DNA from: Coprothermobacteraceae bacterium
GTDB taxonomy: Bacteria; Coprothermobacterota; Coprothermobacteria; Coprothermobacterales; Coprothermobacteraceae
Length of the DNA: 64,000 bases
Assembly: GCA_013178255.1 (NCBI GenBank)
Contig: JABLWY010000001.1
Span: 552,503-616,502 of the forward strand
Reading direction: 5' to 3'
The translations under genes were made by a program, and so were the position numbers. Positions 1 to 7,784 of the stretch are shown one piece after another. Positions within the stretch are counted from its first letter, which is position 1; the number at the start of each line of letters is the position of its first letter. The notes under the pieces are model-generated. The model did not search any database, was not told the DNA's origin, and saw only the letters and a list, made by a program, of their open reading frames with translations.

Positions 1-437
1 GGCGCCTTGACCTCGCATCGTTCAACGAAGCTGCGGGTTTTCCATACCGGGTGCGATCTCTGGAAGGCTACCTGGAGGTAGAACAGAGGGAGTTTGCGGA
101 GTTTGGGGTGCTTGTGGACGCGGTGCTAGAAGTAGAAGTACCATGCGACCGGTGTGGAGAGCTGTACTGGCAAACAGTGGAACTGGACTTCGAGGAGGTA
201 TTCATTTTAGGTAGGGAACCGGAGCCTCAGGCAGGGGAGAAGCAGTTGACGGGAGAAGACGTTATGACTTTCTACTTCCCCAATGGCCGAGTAGATGTGG
301 TAGAATTGTTAAGCGAGTACATTCTGAGCAGCCTGCCTGAGAGGCTTTTGTGCAGGCCGGACTGTCCAGGTCCCAAAGCAGTTTTGGATGAATTGGGATA
401 TGTTGATCTAATACTCAACGAAGGAGGTGCCGACTAA
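1..437 (+). CDS. yceD: YceD/DUF177 family protein (5' end outside window)
   Basis: The frame is open to the left window edge, so the true start is probably upstream; a GTG at 51 is the first start-like codon in the window. The visible part carries the CDRCGE segment and a later CRPDCPG segment, giving a CxxC...CxxxC pattern, plus an acidic middle, as in DUF177 (YceD) proteins. In many bacteria this gene sits directly in front of rpmF, as here, where its TAA overlaps the rpmF ATG. YceD is linked to 23S rRNA accumulation in plants and E. coli; its exact role is unsettled. The family call rests on context as much as on sequence. Confidence 0.8.
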   Translation, partial: RLDLASFNEAAGFPYRVRSLEGYLEVEQREFAEFGVLVDAVLEVEVPCDRCGELYWQTVELDFEEVFILGREPEPQAGEKQLTGEDVMTFYFPNGRVDVVELLSEYILSSLPERLLCRPDCPGPKAVLDELGYVDLILNEGGAD

Positions 438-625
438 TGGGCGTACCTAAGAAGAAACCAACGCGCAGAAGAAGGGATCAGAGAAGGGCTCATTTCAAGG
501 CCTCAGTGCCCAATCTGATTGAGTGCCCTCACTGCCACGAACTGATACCTTCGCATACCGTATGCCCTAGCTGTGGCTGGTATGGCGGAAAAGAAGTATT
601 GAAGGTAGCGGAAGAGAAGGAATAA
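437..625 (+). CDS. rpmF: 50S ribosomal protein L32
   Basis: A 62-residue basic protein starting MGVPKKKPTRRRRDQRR, the standard L32 N-terminus, followed by a zinc ribbon with CPHC and CPSC cysteine pairs (residues about 30-46). It is therefore the zinc-binding C+ form of L32, a component of the large ribosomal subunit. It follows yceD with overlapping stop and start and a GGAGG ribosome binding site at 422-426, and precedes plsX by 4 nt. This yceD-rpmF-plsX-acpP order is widely conserved and couples ribosome and lipid synthesis genes. Confidence 0.97.
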   Translation: MGVPKKKPTRRRRDQRRAHFKASVPNLIECPHCHELIPSHTVCPSCGWYGGKEVLKVAEEKE

Positions 626-629
626 AGAC

Positions 630-1622
630 ATGAAGGTTGCCCTTGACGTCATGGGCGCCGATCAGCCTGCTAAGGTTCTACTGGAGGGTGTCTACAGGTT
701 CGCCGAAGACAACCCAAAGGTAGAACTTTTTGTTTTGGTGTCTCAGACTGAACAAGTTAGAGAGTTTGGATTGGTTAGGGCTGTCACGTGTCCTGAAGTC
801 GTCTATCAGGAAGACGAGCCGACGGTCATATTGAGAAAGCGCAACAGTACGCTTGCCATGGGCTTGCAGATGTTGGCAGATGGCCAAGTAGATGCACTCA
901 TAAGTTTCGGCAACACCGGCGCCGTGGTGGTTGGGGGCGTTGCCTATGTGAAGCGCATTGAGCCAGGTGCACGCCCTGCTATTGCTATTGCCATGCCGTC
1001 GCTGGCGGGTAGGCCTTGGATATTGGTAGACGCGGGAGCTAACGCTGATGTGGATCCTGAAGATTTCGTCAACTTTGCTGCCTACGGCTGTGCTTACTTC
1101 AGCTCCTTGACAGGAACTCAGGCTCAAAGCGTGGCCATTCTGAACGTGGGCAAGGAATCCCATAAAGGATCAAGGCTGATTCAACAGGCAGCTGCTCTTT
1201 TGGCACACGATCCGCGTTACGCAGGATTCATTGAACCTGATAGGGTCTTGTGGCCCTCGGCCGACGTCATAGTAACTTGGGGCTTGATGGGAAACATTTT
1301 CCTGAAGAGCGCAGAAGGCACCTTCGATGCTTTTAGGTCCATCTTGAAGAAAGTGGCTACTGATAGCCTTGTAGGCAAGCTGGGTTTGGCCTTGCTGAAG
1401 AACAACCTCAAGAGGGAGCTGAAGAGGTTTGATTACACCAGTTACGGAGTTACACCAGTTTTGGGCTTGAGAGGCAATGTGTTCAAGGGGCACGGCAAGA
1501 GCGACCCAACAGCAGTATATAATGCTGTAAAGAGCGGCTTAATGCTTGCTGGAAGCGACACGGTCAACGCTGTTAAGGAGGAGCTATCCAAATGGAAAGA
1601 GAGAAAATCTTTAACGAACTAA
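630..1622 (+). CDS. plsX: Phosphate acyltransferase PlsX
   Basis: 330 residues, the usual PlsX length. It begins MKVALDVMGAD, the family signature, and has the SFGNTGAVVVGG glycine-rich segment near residue 95 and the GLRGNVFKGHGKSD motif near residue 280. PlsX is a peripheral membrane enzyme that converts acyl-ACP to acyl-phosphate, the donor for glycerol-3-phosphate acylation. Its partner PlsY is also in this window on the minus strand near 39.5 kb, so the PlsX-PlsY route to lysophosphatidate is present. The 3' end overlaps the acpP start by 31 bp, suggesting translational coupling. Confidence 0.96.
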   Translation: MKVALDVMGADQPAKVLLEGVYRFAEDNPKVELFVLVSQTEQVREFGLVRAVTCPEVVYQEDEPTVILRKRNSTLAMGLQMLADGQVDALISFGNTGAVVVGGVAYVKRIEPGARPAIAIAMPSLAGRPWILVDAGANADVDPEDFVNFAAYGCAYFSSLTGTQAQSVAILNVGKESHKGSRLIQQAAALLAHDPRYAGFIEPDRVLWPSADVIVTWGLMGNIFLKSAEGTFDAFRSILKKVATDSLVGKLGLALLKNNLKRELKRFDYTSYGVTPVLGLRGNVFKGHGKSDPTAVYNAVKSGLMLAGSDTVNAVKEELSKWKERKSLTN

Positions 1623-1840
1623 AGAAAATACTGAAGGACACCGCACCAATAGTAGATGAGAAGATAACAATGGATGCCGATCTAGTAAATGACTTGAATC
1701 TGGACAGCCTAGACATGGTGGACATGGCATTGAGCGTCGAGCAGATCTTCGGCTTTGAATTCACCGATGAGCAGCTGAGGAATATAAAGACCATAAGGGA
1801 CGTAATTGCAGTTATCGAGTCTCATATGTACACTAAATGA
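1592..1840 (+). CDS. acpP: Acyl carrier protein
   Basis: An acidic 82-residue protein with the motif LNLDSLDMVD, in which the serine of DSL is the 4'-phosphopantetheine attachment site. It carries fatty acyl intermediates and donates them to PlsX, whose gene it overlaps. The ATG at 1592 is preceded by GGAGGAGC within the plsX coding region, so this start is well supported. The stop overlaps the next gene by 4 bp (ATGA). In many Firmicutes rnc and smc follow acpP; neither is found here. Confidence 0.96.
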   Translation: MEREKIFNELKKILKDTAPIVDEKITMDADLVNDLNLDSLDMVDMALSVEQIFGFEFTDEQLRNIKTIRDVIAVIESHMYTK

Positions 1841-2625
1841 GGATTTACCCCATTTTTTTGGGCAACGCAGGTTGCCCGCAGAAATGCGTGTACTGTAACC
1901 AAGCGGCTGCGGAAGTCGTTAGGCCTTGGAAGGAATCTTTGGCAGAGGCTCTGAGCTACTTGGAAGAGAGCCAACTTACCTACGATGAAGTTGCACTGTA
2001 TGGTGGGACACCAACTGCTTCAGAGTATCTACTCCGTGAACTTCTTGAACCGTTTAGACCGTTCTTGGACAGTGGGAAAATAGGGGGCATTCGATTGTCG
2101 ACTAGACCAGATGCCATCACCGAAGAATCGGTGCAACTTATGACCATGGGCGGAGTCACGACGGTGGAGTTAGGCGTTGAGAGTTTTTCTGACCATGTGT
2201 TGGCTGAAAGCCAAAGGGGTTATTCAGTGGAACAGGTCTTGAAAGCTTACGAACTGCTTAAGGGGCGCTTCAAAGTAGTCTTCCAAATCATGTTTGGTTT
2301 GCCCGGAGAGAGTGACAGTGACCGTCAGCTTAACATCGATGAGACCCTGAGGCTGAAGCCTTGGGCTGTGAGGCTGTTTCCCACATTGGTGCTCAAGGGG
2401 ACTTCACTGGAGGCGATGCATAAACAGGGCAAGTACACGCCTATGTCTGTGGAAGACGCCATTCATTGGTGCCGGAAGGCATACAATGCTTTTGTGGCCG
2501 AGGGTATTAGGGTAATACAAATAGGACTCCACAGTTCAGAGTTCTTGAGCTCAGAATTTGTGGCAGGACCTTATGCAGGAAATTTTGGAGAAATGGTGAG
2601 GGGCCGACCACATGGGAATGCTTGA
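1837..2625 (+). CDS. Elp3-like radical SAM protein, short form
   Basis: 262 residues with an N-terminal CPQKCVYC cluster (CxxxCxxC, residues 13-20) that binds the 4Fe-4S/SAM centre, a GGTP motif at about residue 56 and a GVES segment. It resembles the radical SAM core of the Elp3/HemN superfamily found between acpP and ftsY in many Firmicutes, but lacks an acetyltransferase domain and most of the usual C-terminal extension. The substrate is unknown. The start overlaps acpP and the end overlaps ftsY by 14 bp, so it belongs to the plsX-ftsY operon. Confidence 0.8.
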   Translation: MRIYPIFLGNAGCPQKCVYCNQAAAEVVRPWKESLAEALSYLEESQLTYDEVALYGGTPTASEYLLRELLEPFRPFLDSGKIGGIRLSTRPDAITEESVQLMTMGGVTTVELGVESFSDHVLAESQRGYSVEQVLKAYELLKGRFKVVFQIMFGLPGESDSDRQLNIDETLRLKPWAVRLFPTLVLKGTSLEAMHKQGKYTPMSVEDAIHWCRKAYNAFVAEGIRVIQIGLHSSEFLSSEFVAGPYAGNFGEMVRGRPHGNA

Positions 2626-3466
2626 CGGTTTCAAGACCATATTCCAGAAGACTTTGTTGAAGGTTACTGGCAAAGCCTTGACACCGGAGCAAGAGGAAGA
2701 ACTACTTTCGAGGCTCATCTCAGCAGACTTCAGCCTAAGCAAGGCCAGGATGCTCGTGGAGAAGATTAGAAACGAAGGGAATAGCCCTGACGTAGTCCGG
2801 AAAACACTGCTGGAAGAAGCACCTCCTGTGGAACCGCTGCGAGACGATTCTAAGCCCTTTGTGGCTTTTCTTGTTGGGGTCAACGGTGTTGGCAAGACGA
2901 CCACTATAGCGAAGATGGCGCACTTGTATTCAAGTCGTGGGTTAAGAGTAGTGGTAGTGGGCGCTGATACATTTAGAGCTGCAGCGCAAGATCAACTGAG
3001 CTTACTGGTGGAGGAGTTGCCAGTGGTTTATGTGGGAGGAGAAAGGGGCTCAGACAGCGGTGCAGTGCTTTTCAGGGCGCTTGAAGAGAACAAAGACGCC
3101 GATGTGTTCTTAGTGGATACGGCTGGCCGAATACACACCTCAAAGGCGCTCATGGACGAATTGGGCAAGCTAATCAGGGTGAGTAAGAAGTTTTCTGCAG
3201 AGTATCCTCAGGAAGTGCTTCTTGTGCTGGACAGCACTCAAGGACTTCAAGGGTATCGCCAAGCCCTTTCCTTTGTTAAAGGTGCGCCCATAACGGGGTT
3301 AGTCCTCACCAAGACTGATAGCACAGCTAAGGGTGGCATGATTTTCTCCATATGGGACGAATTGAGGATCCCTCTAAAACTGGTGTGCTTTGGCCAGAAG
3401 CTCACAGACATTGATTACTACTCACCGGAGAAGGTGGTGGACAGCATTGCTGGTGCACGGGACTGA
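2612..3466 (+). CDS. ftsY: Signal recognition particle receptor FtsY
   Basis: 284 residues: a short N domain (1-75) followed by the SRP GTPase G domain. The P-loop GVNGVGKTTT lies at 89-98, followed by DTFRAAAQDQL, DTAGR and TKTDSTAKGG. FtsY docks SRP-ribosome complexes at the membrane. The acidic A domain seen in E. coli is absent, as is usual for small thermophile and Gram-positive FtsY. The start ATG at 2612 overlaps the radical SAM gene. Confidence 0.96.
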   Translation: MGMLDGFKTIFQKTLLKVTGKALTPEQEEELLSRLISADFSLSKARMLVEKIRNEGNSPDVVRKTLLEEAPPVEPLRDDSKPFVAFLVGVNGVGKTTTIAKMAHLYSSRGLRVVVVGADTFRAAAQDQLSLLVEELPVVYVGGERGSDSGAVLFRALEENKDADVFLVDTAGRIHTSKALMDELGKLIRVSKKFSAEYPQEVLLVLDSTQGLQGYRQALSFVKGAPITGLVLTKTDSTAKGGMIFSIWDELRIPLKLVCFGQKLTDIDYYSPEKVVDSIAGARD

Positions 3467-4223
3467 GGAACAAGATGTTCAGCTGATGCTCAGGGCGGCG
3501 GAGTTGGCTCTAGCCGAAATCCAGCAACAGTGGTTTGACCACGTGGACATTGAAGACAAGGGCGTAGACGATTTTGTCACTGAGCTGGACAGAAGGGTGG
3601 AAATCAAGGTCCGTGACTACCTCGTAAAGCATTCAGGATACGGTTTCGTGGGCGAGGAATGGGGTGTCGTCGCTGGTGGGGAGAAACAGTGGGTGCTCGA
3701 CCCATTGGATGGAACGGCCAATTTCTCGGTACGGCTTCCTCTGGTGGCGGTTTCCTTAGCCTTGATGGAGGGAAGCAAGGCTTTGGCAGGAGTCGTAGGA
3801 GACGTGGCTACGGGAACCCTTTACTGGTCTGACGGAACATCCTTCTTCGTGGGAAACAGACAGTGGTCCAACTCCAGGAGTGAGAAGGAATTAGACAAGG
3901 CATTTGTCGGCCTGGGAACCCCGAGGCGTGACGATCCGTTATTTGAAAAGTACGGCGATTTCCTCGGCCGCATGCAGGTGAGATCCCTGAGGCTAAGGCT
4001 GTTGGGCTCAGCGGCGTTGGGTCTTGCTTATGTGGCAACAGGTGCATTGGACGTCTATGTGCAGCCCAAGTTTGGCATATGGGATGTGGCCGCAGGCCGT
4101 TTGTTGGTGAAGGCATCGGGTGGTGCAATTTACCAGGAGAGCCCAGGGGCCGTACTCATAGCAGGAAGAAATGAGGAGCTGGTAAGGCAGGTTAAGGACG
4201 CGTGGTATAATATCTTCCGCTGA
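3447..4223 (+). CDS. Inositol monophosphatase family phosphatase
   Basis: A Mg-dependent phosphatase of the IMPase/FBPase/CysQ superfamily. Visible motifs are DFVTELD near the N-terminus, GEEWG, WVLDPLDGTANF (metal-binding DPLDGT) and GIWDVAAG near the C-terminus. The substrate (inositol phosphate, fructose-1,6-bisphosphate or PAP) cannot be told from sequence. A start at 3390 would overlap ftsY by 77 bp; TTG 3447 (or GTG 3453) lies after GGTGG at 3434-3440 and overlaps ftsY by 20 bp, so I prefer it, giving about 258 residues. Its 3' end contains the promoter of tRNA-Gln. Confidence 0.88.
   Translation: MLVHGTEEQDVQLMLRAAELALAEIQQQWFDHVDIEDKGVDDFVTELDRRVEIKVRDYLVKHSGYGFVGEEWGVVAGGEKQWVLDPLDGTANFSVRLPLVAVSLALMEGSKALAGVVGDVATGTLYWSDGTSFFVGNRQWSNSRSEKELDKAFVGLGTPRRDDPLFEKYGDFLGRMQVRSLRLRLLGSAALGLAYVATGALDVYVQPKFGIWDVAAGRLLVKASGGAIYQESPGAVLIAGRNEELVRQVKDAWYNIFR
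4206..4211 (+). promoter_or_regulatory. -10 box of tRNA-Gln promoter
   Basis: A perfect TATAAT lies 18 nt upstream of the mature tRNA-Gln 5' end, inside the last codons of the phosphatase gene. No good -35 hexamer is visible at 16-18 nt. The position fits a tRNA-specific start near 4218. Confidence 0.5.
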
Positions 4224-4228
4224 AAGTT

Positions 4229-4303
4229 TGGGGGATCGTCTAATGGGCAGGACACAGGACTTTGGATCCTGGAATGGTGGTTCGAGTCCACCTCCCCCAG
4301 CCA
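4229..4303 (+). tRNA. tRNA-Gln (anticodon TTG)
   Basis: A 75-nt cloverleaf: acceptor TGGGGGA pairs with TCCCCCA, the anticodon loop CTTTGGA holds anticodon TTG (reads CAA/CAG), the T arm contains GGTTCGAGTCC, and the CCA end is encoded at 4301-4303. It is followed directly by a strong terminator. The first base is U, paired with A, as is common in bacterial tRNA-Gln. Confidence 0.96.
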
Positions 4304-4307
4304 ATGG

Positions 4308-4336
4308 AAAGGGCTCCTCAGGAGGAGCCCTTTTTT
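4308..4336 (+). terminator. Rho-independent terminator after tRNA-Gln
   Basis: Stem AAAGGGCTCCT pairs with AGGAGCCCTTT across a four-base loop (4319-4322), followed by a run of T at 4328-4336. It ends the ftsY/phosphatase/tRNA transcript. Confidence 0.93.
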
Positions 4337-4448
4337 AATTGTGGCTTCATATGTGCGGTTGTTATTCCGAAGAGATTAAAGGATAGGGTTCTGCAAAGCT
4401 GACAGGTAAAGACATAGAACTAACCCGACATCGGAAGGAGTATGGCGC

Positions 4449-4757
4449 GTGCGAAGGAGAATGATTGTCCAATCTGAGGCGTTGCAGGAGTACGAGACAA
4501 ACTCTGCTTTCAGGAAGCATGTGCTTAAGAGGTTCTATGAAGATGTGGACAGAGTTGCTGACCTCTGGAAAATGCACTTGCGTAAGAGGGGTTTGAAGCC
4601 TAAGGAAGTTGACGAAATCGTGAGCCCAGCAAATCCTATGTTCGAAATAGATGCTTATCACTTTTGGATTAATAACTACATCACAAACTTATACCAGGAG
4701 TATCTCGACGCCCAGGAACAGGGAAAGACCAACAGTCAGCGCGGCATCTTTGGATAA
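4449..4757 (+). CDS. Hypothetical protein, 102 residues
   Basis: A soluble, mostly helical, charged protein with no family I recognise. It contains an aromatic-rich segment (AYHFWINNYITNLYQEY) at about residues 70-86. GTG 4449 is chosen because GGAAGGAG at 4433-4440 stands 8 nt upstream; ATG 4461 is too close to its nearest purine run. It is a single-gene unit between the tRNA-Gln terminator and a convergent hairpin. Positions 4337-4440 upstream hold no convincing promoter that I can identify. Confidence 0.6.
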   Translation: MRRRMIVQSEALQEYETNSAFRKHVLKRFYEDVDRVADLWKMHLRKRGLKPKEVDEIVSPANPMFEIDAYHFWINNYITNLYQEYLDAQEQGKTNSQRGIFG

Positions 4758-4765
4758 ATCGTGAA

Positions 4766-4787
4766 GGGGCCCTCAAAAGAGAGCCCC
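4766..4787. terminator. Hairpin between convergent genes (likely bidirectional terminator)
   Basis: GGGGCCCTC pairs with GAGAGCCCC across an AAAA tetraloop with a single C-A mismatch. It sits between the 102-residue protein gene and the 3' end of nrdJ. The T-runs on both sides are weak, so termination efficiency is uncertain. Confidence 0.5.
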
Positions 4788-4818
4788 CTGCCTTGCTTAC
4801 AGATTATAAGTTCAGTCC

Positions 4819-7224
4819 TCAGTCGCACTTACTGTATCCGCAATTGGGACACGTCCAACAACCTTCGACGCCTACCATGGGTGTTTGGCAAACAGGACAT
4901 AGTACCACACCCATGCTGTTCAGTAGTTCTTGTACTCTTGCGTCGCCGTATACAGCTTTCATTATGTCAATTTGCTCCTTGTCAATCTTGGAAGGTCTAG
5001 ACGCTGAAACCTTCTGTTCTGAAACCTCCAGGACGCTGCCGACAGACAAAGCAGTGGCGCTCTTAAGACCGTTTCCCAAGATGTTGAGGCCTTTGCTCAC
5101 GGCCTCTTTTAGCGCAAGAGCAATGCCGTGAGCGGTACTGCGAAGCCCTTCTGGTGACAGCTTATAGCTGACGGGATCCACGGGCTGAGTAAGTTGGTCT
5201 ACGATTTCGTCCAGCGGTATGCCGTACTGAAGAGCTATGGACACCAACCTTGCTATTGCTTCTATCTCTGCGGGCGCCACGGAACCACTAGCGTTCGTGA
5301 AGACTTCGATGGGCCTTCCATTCTCGTCCACGTTAACCGTCACGTACAGTGTACCCGTCCCTGTCTTAAATTTCTTTGTGAAGCCCGTCAGCACTTCGGG
5401 GCGCTTCGGGAAAATACGCTTGGGGGTTGCTTCGCGTTCTTCACCTTCAGTGGTTGCAGCCTCTGCTGTCTGCGTTGTGGCAGGTACGTTCAACACTTGC
5501 AGTTCCAGTGACTTGTCCCTGTAGATGGTAATCGACTTTGCTCCTAACTCATACGCCATCAAGTACACCCGCTCCACGTCGTCTGGGGTTGCGGTGTTAG
5601 GCATGTTCACGGTTTTTGAAATGGAGCTATCTATGTTTTCTTGCCATGCGGCCTGCATGCGCACGTGCCATTCTGGTGATACTTCAAGTGCAGTAGGGAA
5701 TACGGCTCTTATGTCTTCTGGGATGTCTTCTAGGTCGCGCATGCGCCCTTCGTTGTCCACTATGCGTCTCAACAAGTCTTCGCTGTAGAGGCCCCGTTCT
5801 TGGAGTACATCAGTCAGTGTGCTCTGCACTTCGAAGAATGCGCCAGCGGTGATCTTGCGTTCAAATGCTAAGGCAAAATAAGGTTCAACCCCGCCGTTCA
5901 CATTAGCTAGTATGGACAACGTTCCTGTAGGCGCTATGGTCGTAACCGCCGCGTTTCTCATGGGGATACCCATGGCGGCCCACTTGCTTCTGCTGTAAAA
6001 CTCGAAGACACCACGCTCCTCAGCTAGCTCGCGCGATGCCAAATGGGCTTTTTCTCTTATGAAGGCTCCTACTTTACGGGCCTCTTCTACGGCTTCGTCT
6101 GAATCGTAGGGAATACCCAGAAGTGAGAGAGCATCAGCCCAACCCATAACACCTAAGCCTATGCGCCTTGCCTTCTTGGCGTACTCCTCTAGTTCAGGAA
6201 TTGGGTAATCGTTGGCCTCGATTACGTTGTCGAGCAGCCTGACGCCGACACGGACGGTGTGTTCAAGCTTGTCCCAGTCCCATTCGTATGTGTCACCACT
6301 GCGCTTTAGCATGTGCTTCAGGTTTATGGAGCCAAGGTTGCACGAACCGTAAGGCGGTAGTGGTTGCTCTCCGCAAGGGTTAGTAGCTTCGATCGCACCG
6401 CTGTCCAAGTAGTCCATGTCGTTGATTCGGTCAATGAACATAATACCGGGATCCCCGGTTCGCCAAGCGTTTTCGACTATCTTGCGCATGACTTCCCTAG
6501 CACTTAGCTCGCCTACAACTTCGCCCGTATGCGGAGCCACTAGCTTGAAGTTTTCGTTGTTGTAATAAGCTTTCATGAACTCATCAGTGACTGCTACTGA
6601 TATGTTGAAGTTGTGCAAAGGGCCTTGACCGGAGACGTTTTCTTTCTTGGCATCGATGAACTCCAAAATGTCAGGGTGGTGTACGTTCAAGACGCCCATC
6701 TGAGCGCCACGCCGTTTTCCACCCTGAGCTACCACGTCTACCATCACGTCGTAGATGCGCATGAAGGAGACTGGCCCCGACGACTTTCCTCCGCTACTCT
6801 TCACTAGTGAATTTTTGGGACGCAAGCGGCTGAACGAATACCCAACGCCTCCGCCAGCTTGCATGATTTTCGCCGCGTCCCACAGGGTCTTGAAAATCCC
6901 ATCAATGCTATCCTCTATAGGCAATACGATACAAGCAGACATAAATCTTCTGCCTTTGTACTTGGGATCCTTGGGTAGGCCGGAGTGAAACAGAGTAGGT
7001 GTGTTGGGGAGGAAGTCGCGTTTCCACATTACATCAAAGAAAGACTTTTCCACTGATTCTATCTTGGACTGATCAGCTCCCCACGTGGCTTCTATGTCCG
7101 CTAGGCCTCGTGCTACACGGTGAAACATTTGTTCAGGGGTCTCAACGATGTTGCCTTCTTCATCCCTAAGCAGGTACCTCTGTTCAAGTACTTTTAAAGC
7201 TGTCTCACTCCACTGGATTTCCAT
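4819..7224 (-). CDS. nrdJ: Adenosylcobalamin-dependent ribonucleotide reductase (class II)
   Basis: 801 residues. It has the NTPTL segment, SACIVLP with the first redox cysteine, NPCGEQ with the radical-bearing cysteine, PTGTLS, and a C-terminal cysteine-rich tail (CPVC...CPNCGYSKC) that relays reducing power. This is the vitamin B12-dependent enzyme reducing ribonucleotides to deoxyribonucleotides without oxygen, which suits an anaerobe. The start ATG 7224 has AGGGAGTGATGAG upstream. It lies 13 nt after yqeY and is probably cotranscribed with it. Confidence 0.95.
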   Translation of the reverse strand: MEIQWSETALKVLEQRYLLRDEEGNIVETPEQMFHRVARGLADIEATWGADQSKIESVEKSFFDVMWKRDFLPNTPTLFHSGLPKDPKYKGRRFMSACIVLPIEDSIDGIFKTLWDAAKIMQAGGGVGYSFSRLRPKNSLVKSSGGKSSGPVSFMRIYDVMVDVVAQGGKRRGAQMGVLNVHHPDILEFIDAKKENVSGQGPLHNFNISVAVTDEFMKAYYNNENFKLVAPHTGEVVGELSAREVMRKIVENAWRTGDPGIMFIDRINDMDYLDSGAIEATNPCGEQPLPPYGSCNLGSINLKHMLKRSGDTYEWDWDKLEHTVRVGVRLLDNVIEANDYPIPELEEYAKKARRIGLGVMGWADALSLLGIPYDSDEAVEEARKVGAFIREKAHLASRELAEERGVFEFYSRSKWAAMGIPMRNAAVTTIAPTGTLSILANVNGGVEPYFALAFERKITAGAFFEVQSTLTDVLQERGLYSEDLLRRIVDNEGRMRDLEDIPEDIRAVFPTALEVSPEWHVRMQAAWQENIDSSISKTVNMPNTATPDDVERVYLMAYELGAKSITIYRDKSLELQVLNVPATTQTAEAATTEGEEREATPKRIFPKRPEVLTGFTKKFKTGTGTLYVTVNVDENGRPIEVFTNASGSVAPAEIEAIARLVSIALQYGIPLDEIVDQLTQPVDPVSYKLSPEGLRSTAHGIALALKEAVSKGLNILGNGLKSATALSVGSVLEVSEQKVSASRPSKIDKEQIDIMKAVYGDARVQELLNSMGVVLCPVCQTPMVGVEGCWTCPNCGYSKCD

Positions 7225-7237
7225 AACTCATCACTCC

Positions 7238-7693
7238 CTACTCGAACAGCTTGTTCAGTTCTTCATCAAGAATCCGACCAACTAGATCTCCGTCTGCTTT
7301 GCCCTTAAGTTCCTTCATCAGAGACCCCATTATCTTGCCACGGTCCTTAACGCTTGACGGTCTGATTACTTCAATGGCTTGCTTCACTTTTTCCCTTATT
7401 TCCTCTTCGGAAAGTTGCTTTGGCAAATACTCCTCAAGAACGGCTAGTTCTGCTAACTCCTTTTCTGCCAACTCTTCGCGTCCTGCCTGGCGAAACATGG
7501 TAATAGCTTCCTTGCGTTTCTTGACCTCTCTTTGGATGGCCTGTATGACATCGTTATCATCAGCCTGTTTCATCTTTTCGACTTCCAAGTTTTTGATGGC
7601 GGTCACAATGGACCTAATGACTTCTAAGCGAAGGGAATCTTTAGACTTCATGGCTTCTTTTAGATCGTTCTGCACCTTTTCTTTCAGCGTCAT
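7238..7693 (-). CDS. yqeY: GatB/YqeY domain protein
   Basis: 151 residues, matching the YqeY family: MTLKEKVQNDLKEAMKSKD at the N-terminus, the Leu/Glu-rich helical middle, EEYLPKQLSEEEI, and GKIMGSLMKELKGKADG near the end. The fold is shared with the C-terminal tail domain of GatB, which binds tRNA. The role of the free-standing form is not established. ATG 7693 is chosen because the upstream extension is unrelated to the family and runs into the divergent promoter region; GAGGGG lies 12 nt upstream. Confidence 0.93.
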   Translation of the reverse strand: MTLKEKVQNDLKEAMKSKDSLRLEVIRSIVTAIKNLEVEKMKQADDNDVIQAIQREVKKRKEAITMFRQAGREELAEKELAELAVLEEYLPKQLSEEEIREKVKQAIEVIRPSSVKDRGKIMGSLMKELKGKADGDLVGRILDEELNKLFE

Positions 7694-7726
7694 GTGACTC
7701 AAACCCCTCTCACTATTCGTTTGTAA

Positions 7727-7732
7727 TATAAT
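7727..7732 (+). promoter_or_regulatory. -10 box in yqeY/nucleoside kinase divergent region
   Basis: TATAAT on the plus strand, with TSS expected near 7739, 46 nt before the kinase ATG. It overlaps an ATG at 7731 that would therefore not be in the mRNA. No clear -35 box is seen. Confidence 0.45.
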
Positions 7733-7784
7733 GGTAGCATCAAAAAACCGCCAAAGCGTAGCAGGGAGAAGAGGGGTTGAGACC

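Noticed and set aside
4761-5131. Plus-strand frames opposite the nrdJ 3' end
   Set aside because: They lie in the antisense of a well-supported gene and lack ribosome binding sites or recognisable motifs.
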